A stretch of DNA of 64,000 bases from Breviolum minutum Mf 1.05b.01. Lineage: Eukaryota; Sar; Dinophyceae; Suessiales; Symbiodiniaceae. The notes beneath the pieces are model-generated. The model saw only the letters and a program-made list of their open reading frames with translations. It made no database searches and was not told where the DNA came from. The DNA lies in the NCBI GenBank assembly GCA_000507305.1, contig DF241552.1, positions 1,666 through 65,665 on the forward strand, given 5' to 3'. Positions within the stretch are counted from its first letter, which is position 1. Each line of letters opens with the position of its first letter. A program made the translations under genes and the position numbers. Below are positions 10,276-21,900 of the stretch, in pieces.

Positions 10276-10935
10276 GTTATCAACCCTTAAATGCATTGAC
10301 CCCCCAAAAATTTCCAGGGTAGTTCGCTGTATAGCAATGTGTGTGTTAATTTTTTTGGTTCGGGTCGTTTGTAACAGGGTCGAGTTGGGGTTTAAACAAA
10401 CTAGATATGAGAGATCAAGGATTTCATCCACCAACAATTCTTCATATCTAGATTTCACGGAAAGATTTCACTACTGTTGCTTTTCATCTTCGAAGTTCTG
10501 GTGATGCGTTTGCAGTTATACCAAGTTTATAAAATTTCAGGATCTGAAGATTCGAAGGATTTAACGGGGCACCAAAACATAGAAATGGTAATCTTACTTT
10601 GAATAGGAATAGGGACTGTTTAGGGAAACAGGAAGCCATTATATTTTGAACTGTCGATTTTTTTGATTTTCCTGGATTATGGAGAAGAAAGCCCGAAAAA
10701 AATTGACCCCCAAAAAAATTCAAGGGTAGTTCACGGTATAACAAGTAATGACAGACACTGGGCATGTCTAGGATCTATGGGTTGAAGTTTTTTGATTCTG
10801 GTGGTATGTTACAGGGTCTAGTTTAGCCTTTTAAAGGTAAGATAGATGAAGGATGTCATCCACCAACAATCATCTTGAAGGATTTAGACATTCACTACTG
10901 TTGCCCATCATCTTCGAAGATCTGTATCCTTTGGA
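10276..10935. repeat. Diverged direct duplication of about 240 bp
   Basis: The block at about 10300-10500 (landmarks CCAGGGTAGTTC, GTAACAGGGTC, CATCCACCAACAAT, TTCACTACTGTTGC, CATCTTCGAAG) recurs in the same order at about 10705-10922 (CAAGGGTAGTTC, GTTACAGGGTC, CATCCACCAACAAT, TTCACTACTGTTGC, CATCTTCGAAG). The copies are clearly diverged. I see no gene in 9990-10985. Confidence 0.65.
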
Positions 10936-10985
10936 GAATTGAAACCTAGTGATTTGAATTTACCAATCTGATTTGTTTAATATCA

Positions 10986-12230
10986 GATCTAAAATCAAGG
11001 TATTACAGGGAAATTTTTTGGATTGGAAATATCATGTGTGACAGTATATATCGTGTTTACCGTTGGAACAGGCACACTTGCAGGACACACTGAAACAAAC
11101 CCTGTGTTTTGTTGTCGTTTGGTTCAAATCACAACGACGTGGATGAAGCGTGACTACTCTTATATAATCCTTTTTGATCATATACAATTCTTTCAACTTG
11201 AACATTTTCGGGTCCGGATAATATATATATATATATTTACATTGCTATATGTATGATAATATCACATTTACTCATGACGACTCTCACGAACCACAAGAAG
11301 TTTACGATATGATAGAATACACATATAGAACAGTCATGCGATCCAACGTACCTGCTAAACATATGTAAAGAAGGTTGTCATGCGCTGTTAGGGACCTGTG
11401 ACGTTGCGGTCCGGATCCAAGGGGGAGAGCGATGGGCGCCAGACCTGGCGACATTCCCTTAGTGCTCTTGAGATCGTTCGCAGAAGGGAGAGTGAGAGAT
11501 TCGTCGATAGGAGCCACCCATCTGATAGTTTCATTTGGTGTTCGACACCTCAATGTGATCAAAGTTGGCTGTGGACTTCACGTTTGAATAGGGCCAACCA
11601 AGTTTGTCTAAACTGTGGCAGAACATGGCACTTAAGCTATATCTTCAATGGATGCGCGTGGTGGTTGTCCCAGACAAATCCTGATGCTTGATGCTGTGCA
11701 GTGTGTGCTCCCGTGAGCGATGCATGTATCATGGTGCACAGTTGGCGTATGTCGTTGTGGACTGCGTCAACTGAATAGTCGTAGCTCGTTCCGGACTGCG
11801 ATCATCCACGTGCATGCCGCTGCGGGCTGTATGGGATTTACAAGGTCATCCGGAGAATTCTCACTTGGACCGGGTCGTCGCCTTTTGCCGATGTTACATT
11901 GCAGTCATACTACTACCAAAGCGTTTTGTTTAGTACAAGGCTACAAGTATTAACCGCAACGAGCTCAGGAAACTACTAGGCTGCTGAGGTCATTGTGGTT
12001 TGTACTTGTATCCTTCTGCTGAAAAAAAGCCTTGCCATTGGACCCAACCATGCCCGGCCTGCAGCACAAGAATTTTACATGTTGGAAGGCACGCTCGGGG
12101 TCTTGGTGCATCAGCTACTCAATGCAAGTCCTGCACAGGCCAGGGTGTGGTGATTGGATGCAAATGGTTGCCGTCCAATCACCACTCCCTGGCCTTAGTG
12201 GGATTTCAATTACGTAGCTTTGCTGATTGA
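10986..12230. other. No gene recognised
   Basis: AT-leaning DNA with a short AT microsatellite (about 11219-11236). Frames at about 11400-11690 and 11720-11950 are open for under 100 codons but have no recognisable domain or convincing splice signals. Confidence 0.4.
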
Positions 12231-12234
12231 GCTT

Positions 12235-12284
12235 GACTACCAGATGATGCTGAAGGCTCAAATCTTCACCATCATCTGGTAGTC
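12235..12284. repeat. Perfect 15-bp stem hairpin
   Basis: GACTACCAGATGATG at 12235-12249 is followed after 20 bases by its exact complement at 12270-12284. It could be a small fold-back element or a structured RNA; no neighbouring gene decides this. Confidence 0.7.
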
Positions 12285-12574
12285 AGACACAACCGGCGTT
12301 TTTTTTTGCAAGTTCAAGTGCTTGCCTCCGCGCGGCGCTGTGCTCCCCGAAAAAAAAAAGCTGCCCGCAAAAGGATCTCGGGCCGGTGATTGTTTTTTTT
12401 CTATAGGCCAACGTGTTCTTATAGGTTTATGTTTTTTTTATAGGGTGGAAACTTCCGCCCCCGGCTTGCCCGGGCACTACTGGTATATATATATATATAT
12501 ACCTGTTAAAGCTGGGGGGTGGATATTTCAGACCCGTTTGCTGAAAAGTTGGTTCTTCTCAAGATTTCAAGGAA

Positions 12575-13130
12575 AACTCACCCTTGAACGGTCATTTACG
12601 GTCCCGAACGGTTTTTTTTGACCCGCACGCTTTTTATGTTCTTGAACGGTTTGTCACACCATGTAGTTGCCAAACCCAGTTGGAACTCCTCTTAAAATGC
12701 TCCCAGTCACTGGTAAATCTTCCAAAAGCAACTCAACACAGATTGGGGATGGTCTTTGGAGTATCTATGAAAATCACCAGTTGTACGTAAAACTTTACGT
12801 AATCCCGAACGCTTTCGAACGGGTTTTGAATGGGTTTTGAACGGGTTCGAACGGGTACGCTTTTTTACGTAAATGGAATCGAACGGGTATTTTTGCCCTT
12901 TACATAAAATTTTACGCAATTGAACGGTTTTTACTTGCAAAACACAAGCTAAATCAGCATGTTTACTTGCAAAACACGAGCTAAATCGGCAGGTTTGGAT
13001 TCTTATCCTCATGCAGGCTTTAGTGAACAACATGTATACGGAAGAGTGGAAATTATATGATTTAGGGGTCGAACGGTCTCGAACGGGTAAAACCACCCCG
13101 AAGCACTTATTTTAGATCCGTCTTTACAAA
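12575..13130. repeat. GAACGG-rich block
   Basis: The hexamer GAACGG, often as CGAACGGG or TGAACGGT, recurs many times, densest around 12815-12890. A short string, TTTACTTGCAAAACAC, is also repeated (about 12929 and 12962). The block has no coding potential and looks like a degenerate short-period repeat or a transposon subterminal region. Confidence 0.55.
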
Positions 13131-14340
13131 ACGTCCTTTTTTCAAAAAAGTCTTAAAATTTCCACTCTTCCGCTTTACCAGGTATATATGTATTTATAGG
13201 AGAAGACTCACAAGTTTGATGTGCGGGGCATTCCAGGCTAGTTATAGATGGTAAGTATAATGATGCTCTATCAATTCTCACAGTGCAGCACCGTATCATC
13301 CTTAGTCCGACATCCACTGGGCAAATCATTTTGCCGATATGTTTAGCCGAAGTTCACACGCGTGGAAACACCTGTGAATCGAGCCTTGTAATACACCGGC
13401 TTGGTTGCGTCCATTTTTTTGGGGAAGGATTCCTATATTGATTCGTTTCTGGAAGTGCGCTTAGATCATTTCTTCTCTCAATTTGTCTGATACCTGGACA
13501 AGCAGCCAAAACATGACCTTAATCTGTTTCATCTTAACCACACCACAGATATTATTTTTCAGTTTCCATAGTTCATCCCATCACATCATTTTTTTTTGGT
13601 TGCGTCCCAGAGGGTCAACTGCCGGGATTTCTAGGCATTCCACTTAACTAGTGACCCCCTCAACAGGAGTGATCTGGAAGAAACGACCGGTGAAGGGTCG
13701 GTCATTGAATCCGATTAGTGTACATTATGCCATGATTTTCCCAGTGATATTTGTCCAAACTGCCCCAAAACATGTTTGAGTATCATGGGGATGCCAAGAA
13801 CTTTGCGAGTTCAGTGCCTGCAATGAAAAAAAAGCTAAGCTTCTGAAAGTAGGGACAAAAGTACATCTTGTACATCTTGTACTCATCCAATGAAACGGTT
13901 GTGGTAGTTCCCAAGTTACAATGCTCCCAGCCTCAAGCTCCTTTTTTGGAGGCTCTATTGGAACCTTCCAATCCGACAATCACAGCGCCGGATATTAGGG
14001 TTCCGTTTGTGCATTTACAAACGTACATGACATACAATGTTCATCTATGATACGATCTATGTATATACGTAATGAGATAGGTAGATCTTGGGGGGGGGGG
14101 TGACCATATGTATACATATATATATATGCAAATGTTTTTTTTTCGAATATGTGATACAGTACTAGTACATATTAATAGTAACCTGTTTTGGATATGAATT
14201 TTTGTTTGTTGAATACACATTTGTAGATATACCTGGGACCTCCGTTGGTACCAAATTTTCGCCGTGTGATTGAAATCATGAAAAAACCGCCGTTTCACAT
14301 AAGATTCGCCGTTTGGGATATAAGCCCTTCTTTTCTCCTT
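13131..14340. other. No gene recognised; downstream flank of the minus-strand gene
   Basis: Mixed AT-rich DNA with a G10 run near 14091-14100 and AT microsatellites near 14110-14127. Three copies of a CGCCGT-centred string lie at 14258-14266, 14286-14298 and 14304-14317, just beyond the 3' end of the minus-strand gene. Confidence 0.4.
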
Positions 14341-14347
14341 CCTTGGC

Positions 14348-15919
14348 TCAAACGGGTGCTTGGTTGGCCTTTGAATTTGGCCGGGATCTCAACTTTCGGA
14401 AGGATGCACCCCTTCGGTGCTTCCAACGGTCATGCAACAATTTTGCTTTGATACTATAAAATTCAAGTACTCTCCTTTGAGCTGTTCTTGTATCACAACG
14501 ACGACTGAGTTTGCATATTTTGCCGATTAGATCTTCCCCCATCTCGCAGGAAAACGCGAGGGGTGATAGAAATAATACACCACCACTCTTCAAGAAAAGT
14601 TGGGCATCCAATGCAAAGTGCCTAAGAATGTGAATTTTGGGAACGAGAGCGAAAGTGGCTCTTTTCTGGGAGAGGCTTTGGTTTGCTAGCCACGCATAGC
14701 CATTAAGAATCCGAGTCATGTCCTGCAACATTACCATGGTACAGTCTCTTGTCAGGAAAAGCTTGTGATTGTACAGTAAAGAAGCAAGTCTGCTCATTGA
14801 TTGTCCCACTTCCAGCATTACTTCCATCGACTGTTTGTGTTCCGGGTGTCTTGACTGTAGGATCATGATTGGCAAAAAATCTTGTAGCCAGCGATACAAC
14901 AAGGTCACATCGCTGCCCTTAGCGTTCACCCATGGAAACGTAGAAGCAGTAGTCCAATTGAAAAAGGCTTTCGAGAAGCTGCGTAGAGCAGGCGTGTGTT
15001 TAAAAGCAGCACACCACAGCCGAAAGTACCCATGGGCCCGGGTGAGTTGCTCAGGAACAGCATTGCTTTCCCCGTCAACTTTAAAGTAGCGCCACTTTAT
15101 CAAAGTCGCAATGACTGATCCAACGTAGTGTCGATAAACTCCAAGACGGGTTGTATGAAAAAAGTCTCTTCTCAGAATTCTTTCTGGCTGATCATCATCA
15201 AAAGGGATTTCCAGAAGACAGCTACAATCATCTTCGTCCCATGGGCGGCTCTTGAAAAGTGTAGGGAGCCAACTAGGTTCTTCGGTCAGGTCTTCGTAGG
15301 GGTATTGTTCCAATCCGGCCCAGCATTCCGGGCACATGGCTATGCTATTGACTCTACCTTTTTTGGCGTAGTACCGTGTCAAAGACCCGACTTGAGCTAG
15401 CCACTTTGCGTCGCCCTTCATGCCAACAACGGCAACCGACCATACTTGCCCTTTGATTTCCAGTCCTTCCAAAAACAATTGCTTCATCTCAGAAGAAATC
15501 TTACCCAACATGAATTGGATCAAATCTGGGTACTCCTTGTAAAGCGAGCAAGGCACCACAAACAGCGGGATTCGGCTAAGAAAACTGTGTTCTTTCATTG
15601 TTGTGGTTGCAAAAGATGCAAACTCAAAGTCGTTCAAAGGCACTGGTTTGCCAGAACTGTTGGCAAACTTTTTACAGGTTTGCTTTTCAGGTTTGCAGGA
15701 AGAACAATCAAAACTTCGTTTCCTTTCCTTTGCGTTGGAAGCCGTACCAAGGCCAAACATGCAATCCATACTTACCACACATGTGTTTCCACGTCTCTTA
15801 CCCTTTCCTTCATCTCCGTATAAAGTTACAGGTATAGTTGTTGCTAATCCACGTTCACCTCGTTCCTGTTGAAAAACGCGATGGGAACCATGATTTGCCT
15901 TGTGTACCCTTGCCACCAC
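14348..15919 (-). pseudogene. Transposase-like module with GDEG and DDE-like signature; 5' frame broken
   Basis: An open stretch of over 500 codons on the minus strand. Visible motifs in order: PVTLYGDEGKG (first acidic residue), GMKGDAKWLAQVG (second), CPECWAG (a zinc-knuckle-like pair), DFFHTTRLGVYRHYVGS, KGSDVTLLYRWL, and CEMGEDLIGK near the C-terminus, which could supply the last catalytic Glu. The spacing resembles an RNase H-like DDE enzyme, and DFFH..LGV recalls the D.MH..LG element of tnp2/CACTA transposases; this assignment is inference. The frame that fits the family (HRVFQQ, then IPVTLYGDEG) is out of phase with the exon just upstream (WWQGYT), with the shift between about 15895 and 15925 and no room for an intron. 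Hence I call it broken. A sequencing error is the main alternative. Confidence 0.6.
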
Positions 15920-18900
15920 GATGCCATCAAGCCCTTTATATCAGAGTCGTCAGTTAGTCCGCCACAAAGAATTTCAGGGTGATGGAATAGCAAGTACTTG
16001 CAAACATCAATAGGAGAATGGTATGGCAGGAGAATGGTCTGTCGTTCAACCTCATACTGCATTTCAGAAATTGGTATTTTCCAATACAGTCCCAGTTTAC
16101 GAACCATGCGTGATGCATTTCTTGAAGCATTTTTAGTGGAGGTTGGTTCCCAGCGCTTGGAAGTGTTTGTACCAAGGTCTGCAACTTCACTGGATCTGCT
16201 CCGGGCTACCTTTTGCATAGAAGATGCCGTGACCTAAGTGGTTCAAGGTTGTTGTGGAACCACGAGGGATGAAGTTCGACCCACTAAAGATAAGATCCTA
16301 GCCCCATCAGCCACGGCTTCAGCAATGGATTCTGCAAAGGGGCCAGGTGTGTAAAGAGCACCTGGCGTGGGTAAGATGTCCTAGGAAGATTGTTCATTAA
16401 AATTTCTGGTTGTGCAGATTTGCTGGCATGTTAAGGTGCAAAACAAAAGGAGTTCAATGCAATGATCTGTATTTTCTTTCTAGGCGAAACTCATCACGCA
16501 AAGCCAACCATCGATCATCATTCTCTTTGAGATGGTTTTGTCGGGTTTTGCAAAAAGCTGGCTGATTGCCGTGTGCTCATTCCCCAGGACTACAAATAGA
16601 CTTGAATCCAAGTAGGCTGATACAGCAATAACCTATTATCATGAAGATTCATTTCAACGTTGTCCAGCAGAGCATATCATAGGCAGCCAGTAGACTAAAG
16701 AAACCCAACACCCTACACTACTCACTTGCTCTTCCTCGGCCGCTTTTTGGGCGAGGTTTGCTCTTCCTTTGCCTTTACTTTGGCCTTGGCCTTGGACTTT
16801 GCCGCACGTTTGCTGGGACGGGTAGCTGGCCGTGCTGCAGAATCCTTTGGGTAGAGTTGCCTGTCAAGATAGGACAATGGAGGGGCCAAGAAAGGACAAT
16901 TGAGGGAAGTTTGATCAAGCCTCATGCGTCCTTCCAATGCCACAGCTTCCATAGCCCTTATTAGTTGTATTTTGGGGCAGCTGAGGAAATGATGAATTCA
17001 CAATGCTTAGCTTCAAGTTTACAAAGTCATAAGGCCAGGACGTTTTCTGTGCATTTTTGAAATGCTCAGATAACTTCTTCTCCAACCTCAGGTTAATATG
17101 GGTTAGGGTACTTTGTGCTAGATCATTTTTGAATCTTCCCCTGACAAAACCACTAAGTCACTAAGAATGGAGCTGTCGGGTCAAACCATCAACCACACCA
17201 TTCGTGAAATCCGTATTGATCGTTTCGTGGTGTCGCTCCAATTCTTTGATCACACCCTGGATCTTCACGACCATCCTGGCAGCGTACTTGTTAGGGGTAT
17301 GCGGTATAGGAGAATGTCTGGATGTACACAGGTGTCAGCTGTGATCGATGGAAGCCTATCTTCATCCAAAAATCTTAGAAGAGAATGAATGATGGAAAAA
17401 GTTTGGTTAGGTTTGTTCGGCCTTCAGGCCTTTTCTGGAGATCAGAAAGGCCCGCAGAGGCTTCATATTTCTTCAACCCCTCTTGCAACTTCCCAATGCG
17501 CTTGTCCAAGCAAGACCTTCATACCAAAAACAAAAAACTGAATCTTTTTTCTTCAAACATCGGGGGCTTATGTATTGACTGTTCATCCTTCTTCGGAGAA
17601 AAAACTAGAGTCAAACTGTTGCAGTATTAGAGCAATGGTGGATCGTCTCTTGATGAAAGTGAGCATGATTGAGGCTGCAGATGTTAAATACTAAAGATGC
17701 TGGCAAGCCACATCATCTTGGTTGCGGAGGCACTTGGGAGACCATCTTCCGGAAGCTCAGGCAGGCCGGCTGCTTTGCGCAACTGGTCGGTGTTGTCTTT
17801 GTGCAAATCCGGGTCATTCTCATCATCCATTTCAGCATCTTCTTGACCACCAGCTTGGCCTGAATTATCGATGATTTATGATGTTGATTTTTTTGGAATT
17901 GGGTCATCCAATATAGTCACCCATCAGGAGTTTTGGGTAATGAGTCATGGGTCAGGTTGCCAGGTTTACAAAAAGGGTCCCAGCTTTAGAGAACATGTTT
18001 CCAATTCAGATATTTCCCGAAGCAGCGAAAGCCTGTCTGCTTTGGAGGATTGGGCCGCAACGTCTGCAAGTCAGACAAGCTGTGGTTCCAGTCCGGCTCC
18101 CCCAGTGCTGCCCTCACCCTGCTCGCTCCATTGCACCCGGCGATTCATGGAAACAGAACTCTTTTTCCTAGGATGGGTGGAGTAGGGTTGAAGCACCAAA
18201 GGGTTTAGGTTTTAAATAGGGTAAGGGCTGAATCAACAGTGAAGTCATGTTGGTGAAACATAGGGGCTCCAATTTGGGGGCACTTGGTGGTGGATCTTTT
18301 AGGCCAAGGTACCGAATTGAGCCACGAATTGTTTTCTCTGCCCAATACAGAGTAGTCTGTTCATACAGGTCCCTCCTAGCGGTCATTGGAAACATCAACT
18401 TCCTTTTCAGCAATGCTGCTTTATGAAAGACCCATCTCTTGAGTATGCAAAAGTTGACTGTTTACAAAATGGTCTCCTCATATACTTCTCCGGGTTTGTA
18501 CGGCAGAACTTGATGACTGCAGAAACCCGCTGCCTTAGTTTCAAATAGCCGGGAAAAAGCAACTAGATCTTGAAGGAATTAATGGCTCTAACATCGAACA
18601 CTGCTACCAAAGTACGGACTCCATTTCCATTCCTCTAACAAGGTTTTCTTGGAACAATACTCTCCTTCGATCACCACCTCAGACTCCTGTAGTTCAGTTC
18701 TCAAGACTTCGCATTCTTGGACAAAAGTATCCTGGGCATTGAAGACGTCTTGGAGTTAATGTTGAAGAGACCCAAAGTCAAGTTACAACTACAAGTTGCA
18801 AATATGCATGTACAGTTAGTAGACTACTGTGTTCAACAATAACAACTCTAATCGACATGCAAATCCAAGAATCTGGACAGTACCCACACATTTGAAATAT

Positions 18901-21900
18901 TTGCGACAAGCGAAGTCTTTCTTTGGTTCCGGCAGGTTTGGCCCAATCATCAAGGATACTTTGACTTACCTTGAACTTTCCATTCAAAGTTGGTTTCATG
19001 ATCCTATACATCCGACCATGGATAGCTGAAGCTGAAATTTGAAGCTCACCGGCAACTGGCCGGCGGGCCTTAGGATCATTGATATTAGGCACGGATGTCT
19101 CAGTACGCTCAGACACTATAGGGGTGTCTTGTTCAGACTCGGACTCCTCTTCTGAGGCCAGACCCGGGCCCTTTGAAGGAGAATCTGCTGGAGGGATTGG
19201 TGGCTCAGCGGAACGTGCCTCCGATGATGGTGTCACCTAAGTTTTGTGAGAGTAGCTCTGCAAAAACAACAAGTAATTTTGGCCATGGTCTATTTTCTTT
19301 TTTTCTGACTGGTATCTAAATTCCTCAAGTAGACTAAAACCCAAAGACATAAAAGAAAGCCATAAAAAGTCTTGAGCTTTGGCCTCAAAAAACATACAGG
19401 GCAAATTCGATCAGGAGTAAGAAATGCATAAGGTAGAAAGAGCCAACAAACGCTGGTTCAACATAGGCATGAGTTATGTGGCATCTCACTTCTACAACGT
19501 CGATTTATTTTTTCAAAGGAAGTACAAACAATTGACATCTACTCTTGCAAAAAAAATTAAGTTCAAATAATCAAGATACCTTCTCAGTGCGAGGACAAGA
19601 CAACTCAAATGATTCATGTTGACGGTCTGGTTGGATTGGGGTCAAAATTACATTGGGTTGCCCAGGGGCTACTGAAGGAGGGGTTGGGCTTGCCATCGGT
19701 GAATCGGCCTTTTCACCACCCTCCCCAACAGCGTCCAATTCCTTCTCCAATTCATTCTCCAATTCATTCTGCAAAGCCTGAGCCGGCCGAGCAAGAGAAT
19801 CCATCAAGAAAGAAGAAAGAATATCTTTCAACTTTGCAGGGTATTGTTTGGATTTCCTTTATCCAACTTCCTTTGTCGAACAAAAATATCTATGTGTCTA
19901 ATTCTTGTTAATGGTCGCAATGACACCCCATCAGTAACCGGCTTTTCTAGGCTAGAAGCTTCTAACTCAACTTCCAGGTCAGCATCAGATTGTCCCTTCA
20001 AGAAAGGGGATTGGCAACCCACCGCGGCCACGCCATCCATCAAAGTGCTACAAGAACGTCCCACTCCACTTTCCCCCATTAGCCAGCAAACTACAAGTTA
20101 CCCTACTGCTAGCAAGAGGTTGAACAAAGGCTGTAGCGTCGGAGCACATGAACATGAACAAGCTGAAAAACAATTGGGTTGCAACAAGAATTTTCAGTGT
20201 CGAGGTGTATATTATACCCTTCAATTTGAAAATTCCAATCTCTAGTATCATCACACCCCCATTCTGCAAGTTTGTGTTCCAAGTAAAGGACTTGACGATC
20301 CACTGGCTCATGCCAATCTCGGTCTCACACACTCTTTTTGACCCCAACATCGATGAGAGACACTCTGTACCCCTACAGGACGAATTGTGTTTAACGGAAA
20401 GGCATCAAGAATTTCAAACATGTAAAAAAATTCTCTAAAAAGTGGTTCGGGGAAGTTCGCCGTTTCGATGGGAAAGTTCGCTGTTTACACACGAATGTTC
20501 GCCGTCAGAAATCTGCATTTTTTGAAATTGGTTTTCATTTCGTAGTTGAAGTCACCAAACGGCCAAAAACTGTCAATGAATTGGTAAACGAGCCTTTCCT
20601 AGAGTGAAGCATCGATCCTCATAAGATCCTCCAAACTTGGAACTGCATTGTCCCACTCTAAAGGGACAACTAGTTTGGAACTTTTCCTGAGGTACAACAA
20701 AACATCGATCACCTCTGCCTCCTCCCAGGAGGACCACTCACAGTGTTGAAATTGCACCTTGACATCCAAGGAGTCGTCCTTAGAGCGGCGGCACGGTGGG
20801 TATAACTGGGATTTACTTGGGGTTGCTCATGACTACACTTAAAGGGGTACGACTATCTCAGCATAGCCTAGTGTCATGTGGCAAAGTTTTCCTTCGTTCG
20901 GAACGCATTTTGGGAATCAAAGACACCGTAGCACGCGCAAAGGCTGGTGAATACCTCCTTACATGCAGAAGAAACGTCACACATACACAACGTGTTTTTC
21001 TTGGGAACCTACCACAAAATGGTTAACAACACAATTTTCGTACTTTGGGACCAAGTCTCTGGCTTTGTTTTAATCGTTTGTTTCCTTTGTATCGGGATCT
21101 TCCATGGGAGTCAACGTACTTGTCAGTCAAACTAGTATTTTCATCCGTAGCTCGTTCTTGTGGTGAAAGCTCTCCAAGATACAGTGCCGAAATCGCTCTG
21201 GATGTGGAGAGCACCATAGTCGGCTTCGGGGTACTAGTTCCAAACTTGATCATCCAGAACTTGCATTTGAACACCTGAGATTTGTATGTTGGCGGCGTTT
21301 GCGTATGTTTCGACATGCCTGCAACTATAGCCAACTTCGACTAACCCAAAATCGTGACCATCACCGTGACCCAAACCCTCGACACCACATACCCTAGGCA
21401 CCGGCAATCCGAATTCCCTGAGCTTTGTCAAAACCCAGTGGAGGCGGGGGTGGTGGCATATAGAACTACCGCCTGGGTTCTCTATCATGAAAACGGCTTC
21501 CATGCAAGAAATCAGCAGGATGAGCAAGGCGCTCCTGCGGCAGTTGGAATGTAAAGTGTGGTTTACGAATATCTTTCGGAACCGGGTCAAACATAAAAGT
21601 GTTCTTTTTTGGTTCAACAGGAGAATTCAAAGCAATTTGAAAAACCAATCCTTGAAGTCATCTTGTTTCCAGAACGAACACTTGGATAGTAAGTCGTTCC
21701 ATACGGTACCAGGATGTCCCTTCCAGAAGTGTGTTGATTTACGCTGGACCAAGTCGAGCAAACAATGGCCAAAACCACAAGAAGGCTCCCCCACTTGCCA
21801 TGCAATAGAAGGTGAACACACAACCTTGGATTGGTTTTTTTGGGACTATTCATTGGTTTGGTAACTTACCATTCTTCTCCATTTGTTTGGCCTGAAGTAT

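Noticed and set aside
14343..14351. TTGGCTCAA, the last bases of the dinoflagellate spliced leader; also at 39768-39776
   Set aside because: Nine bases recur by chance at this window size, and neither site precedes an open exon in the right direction.
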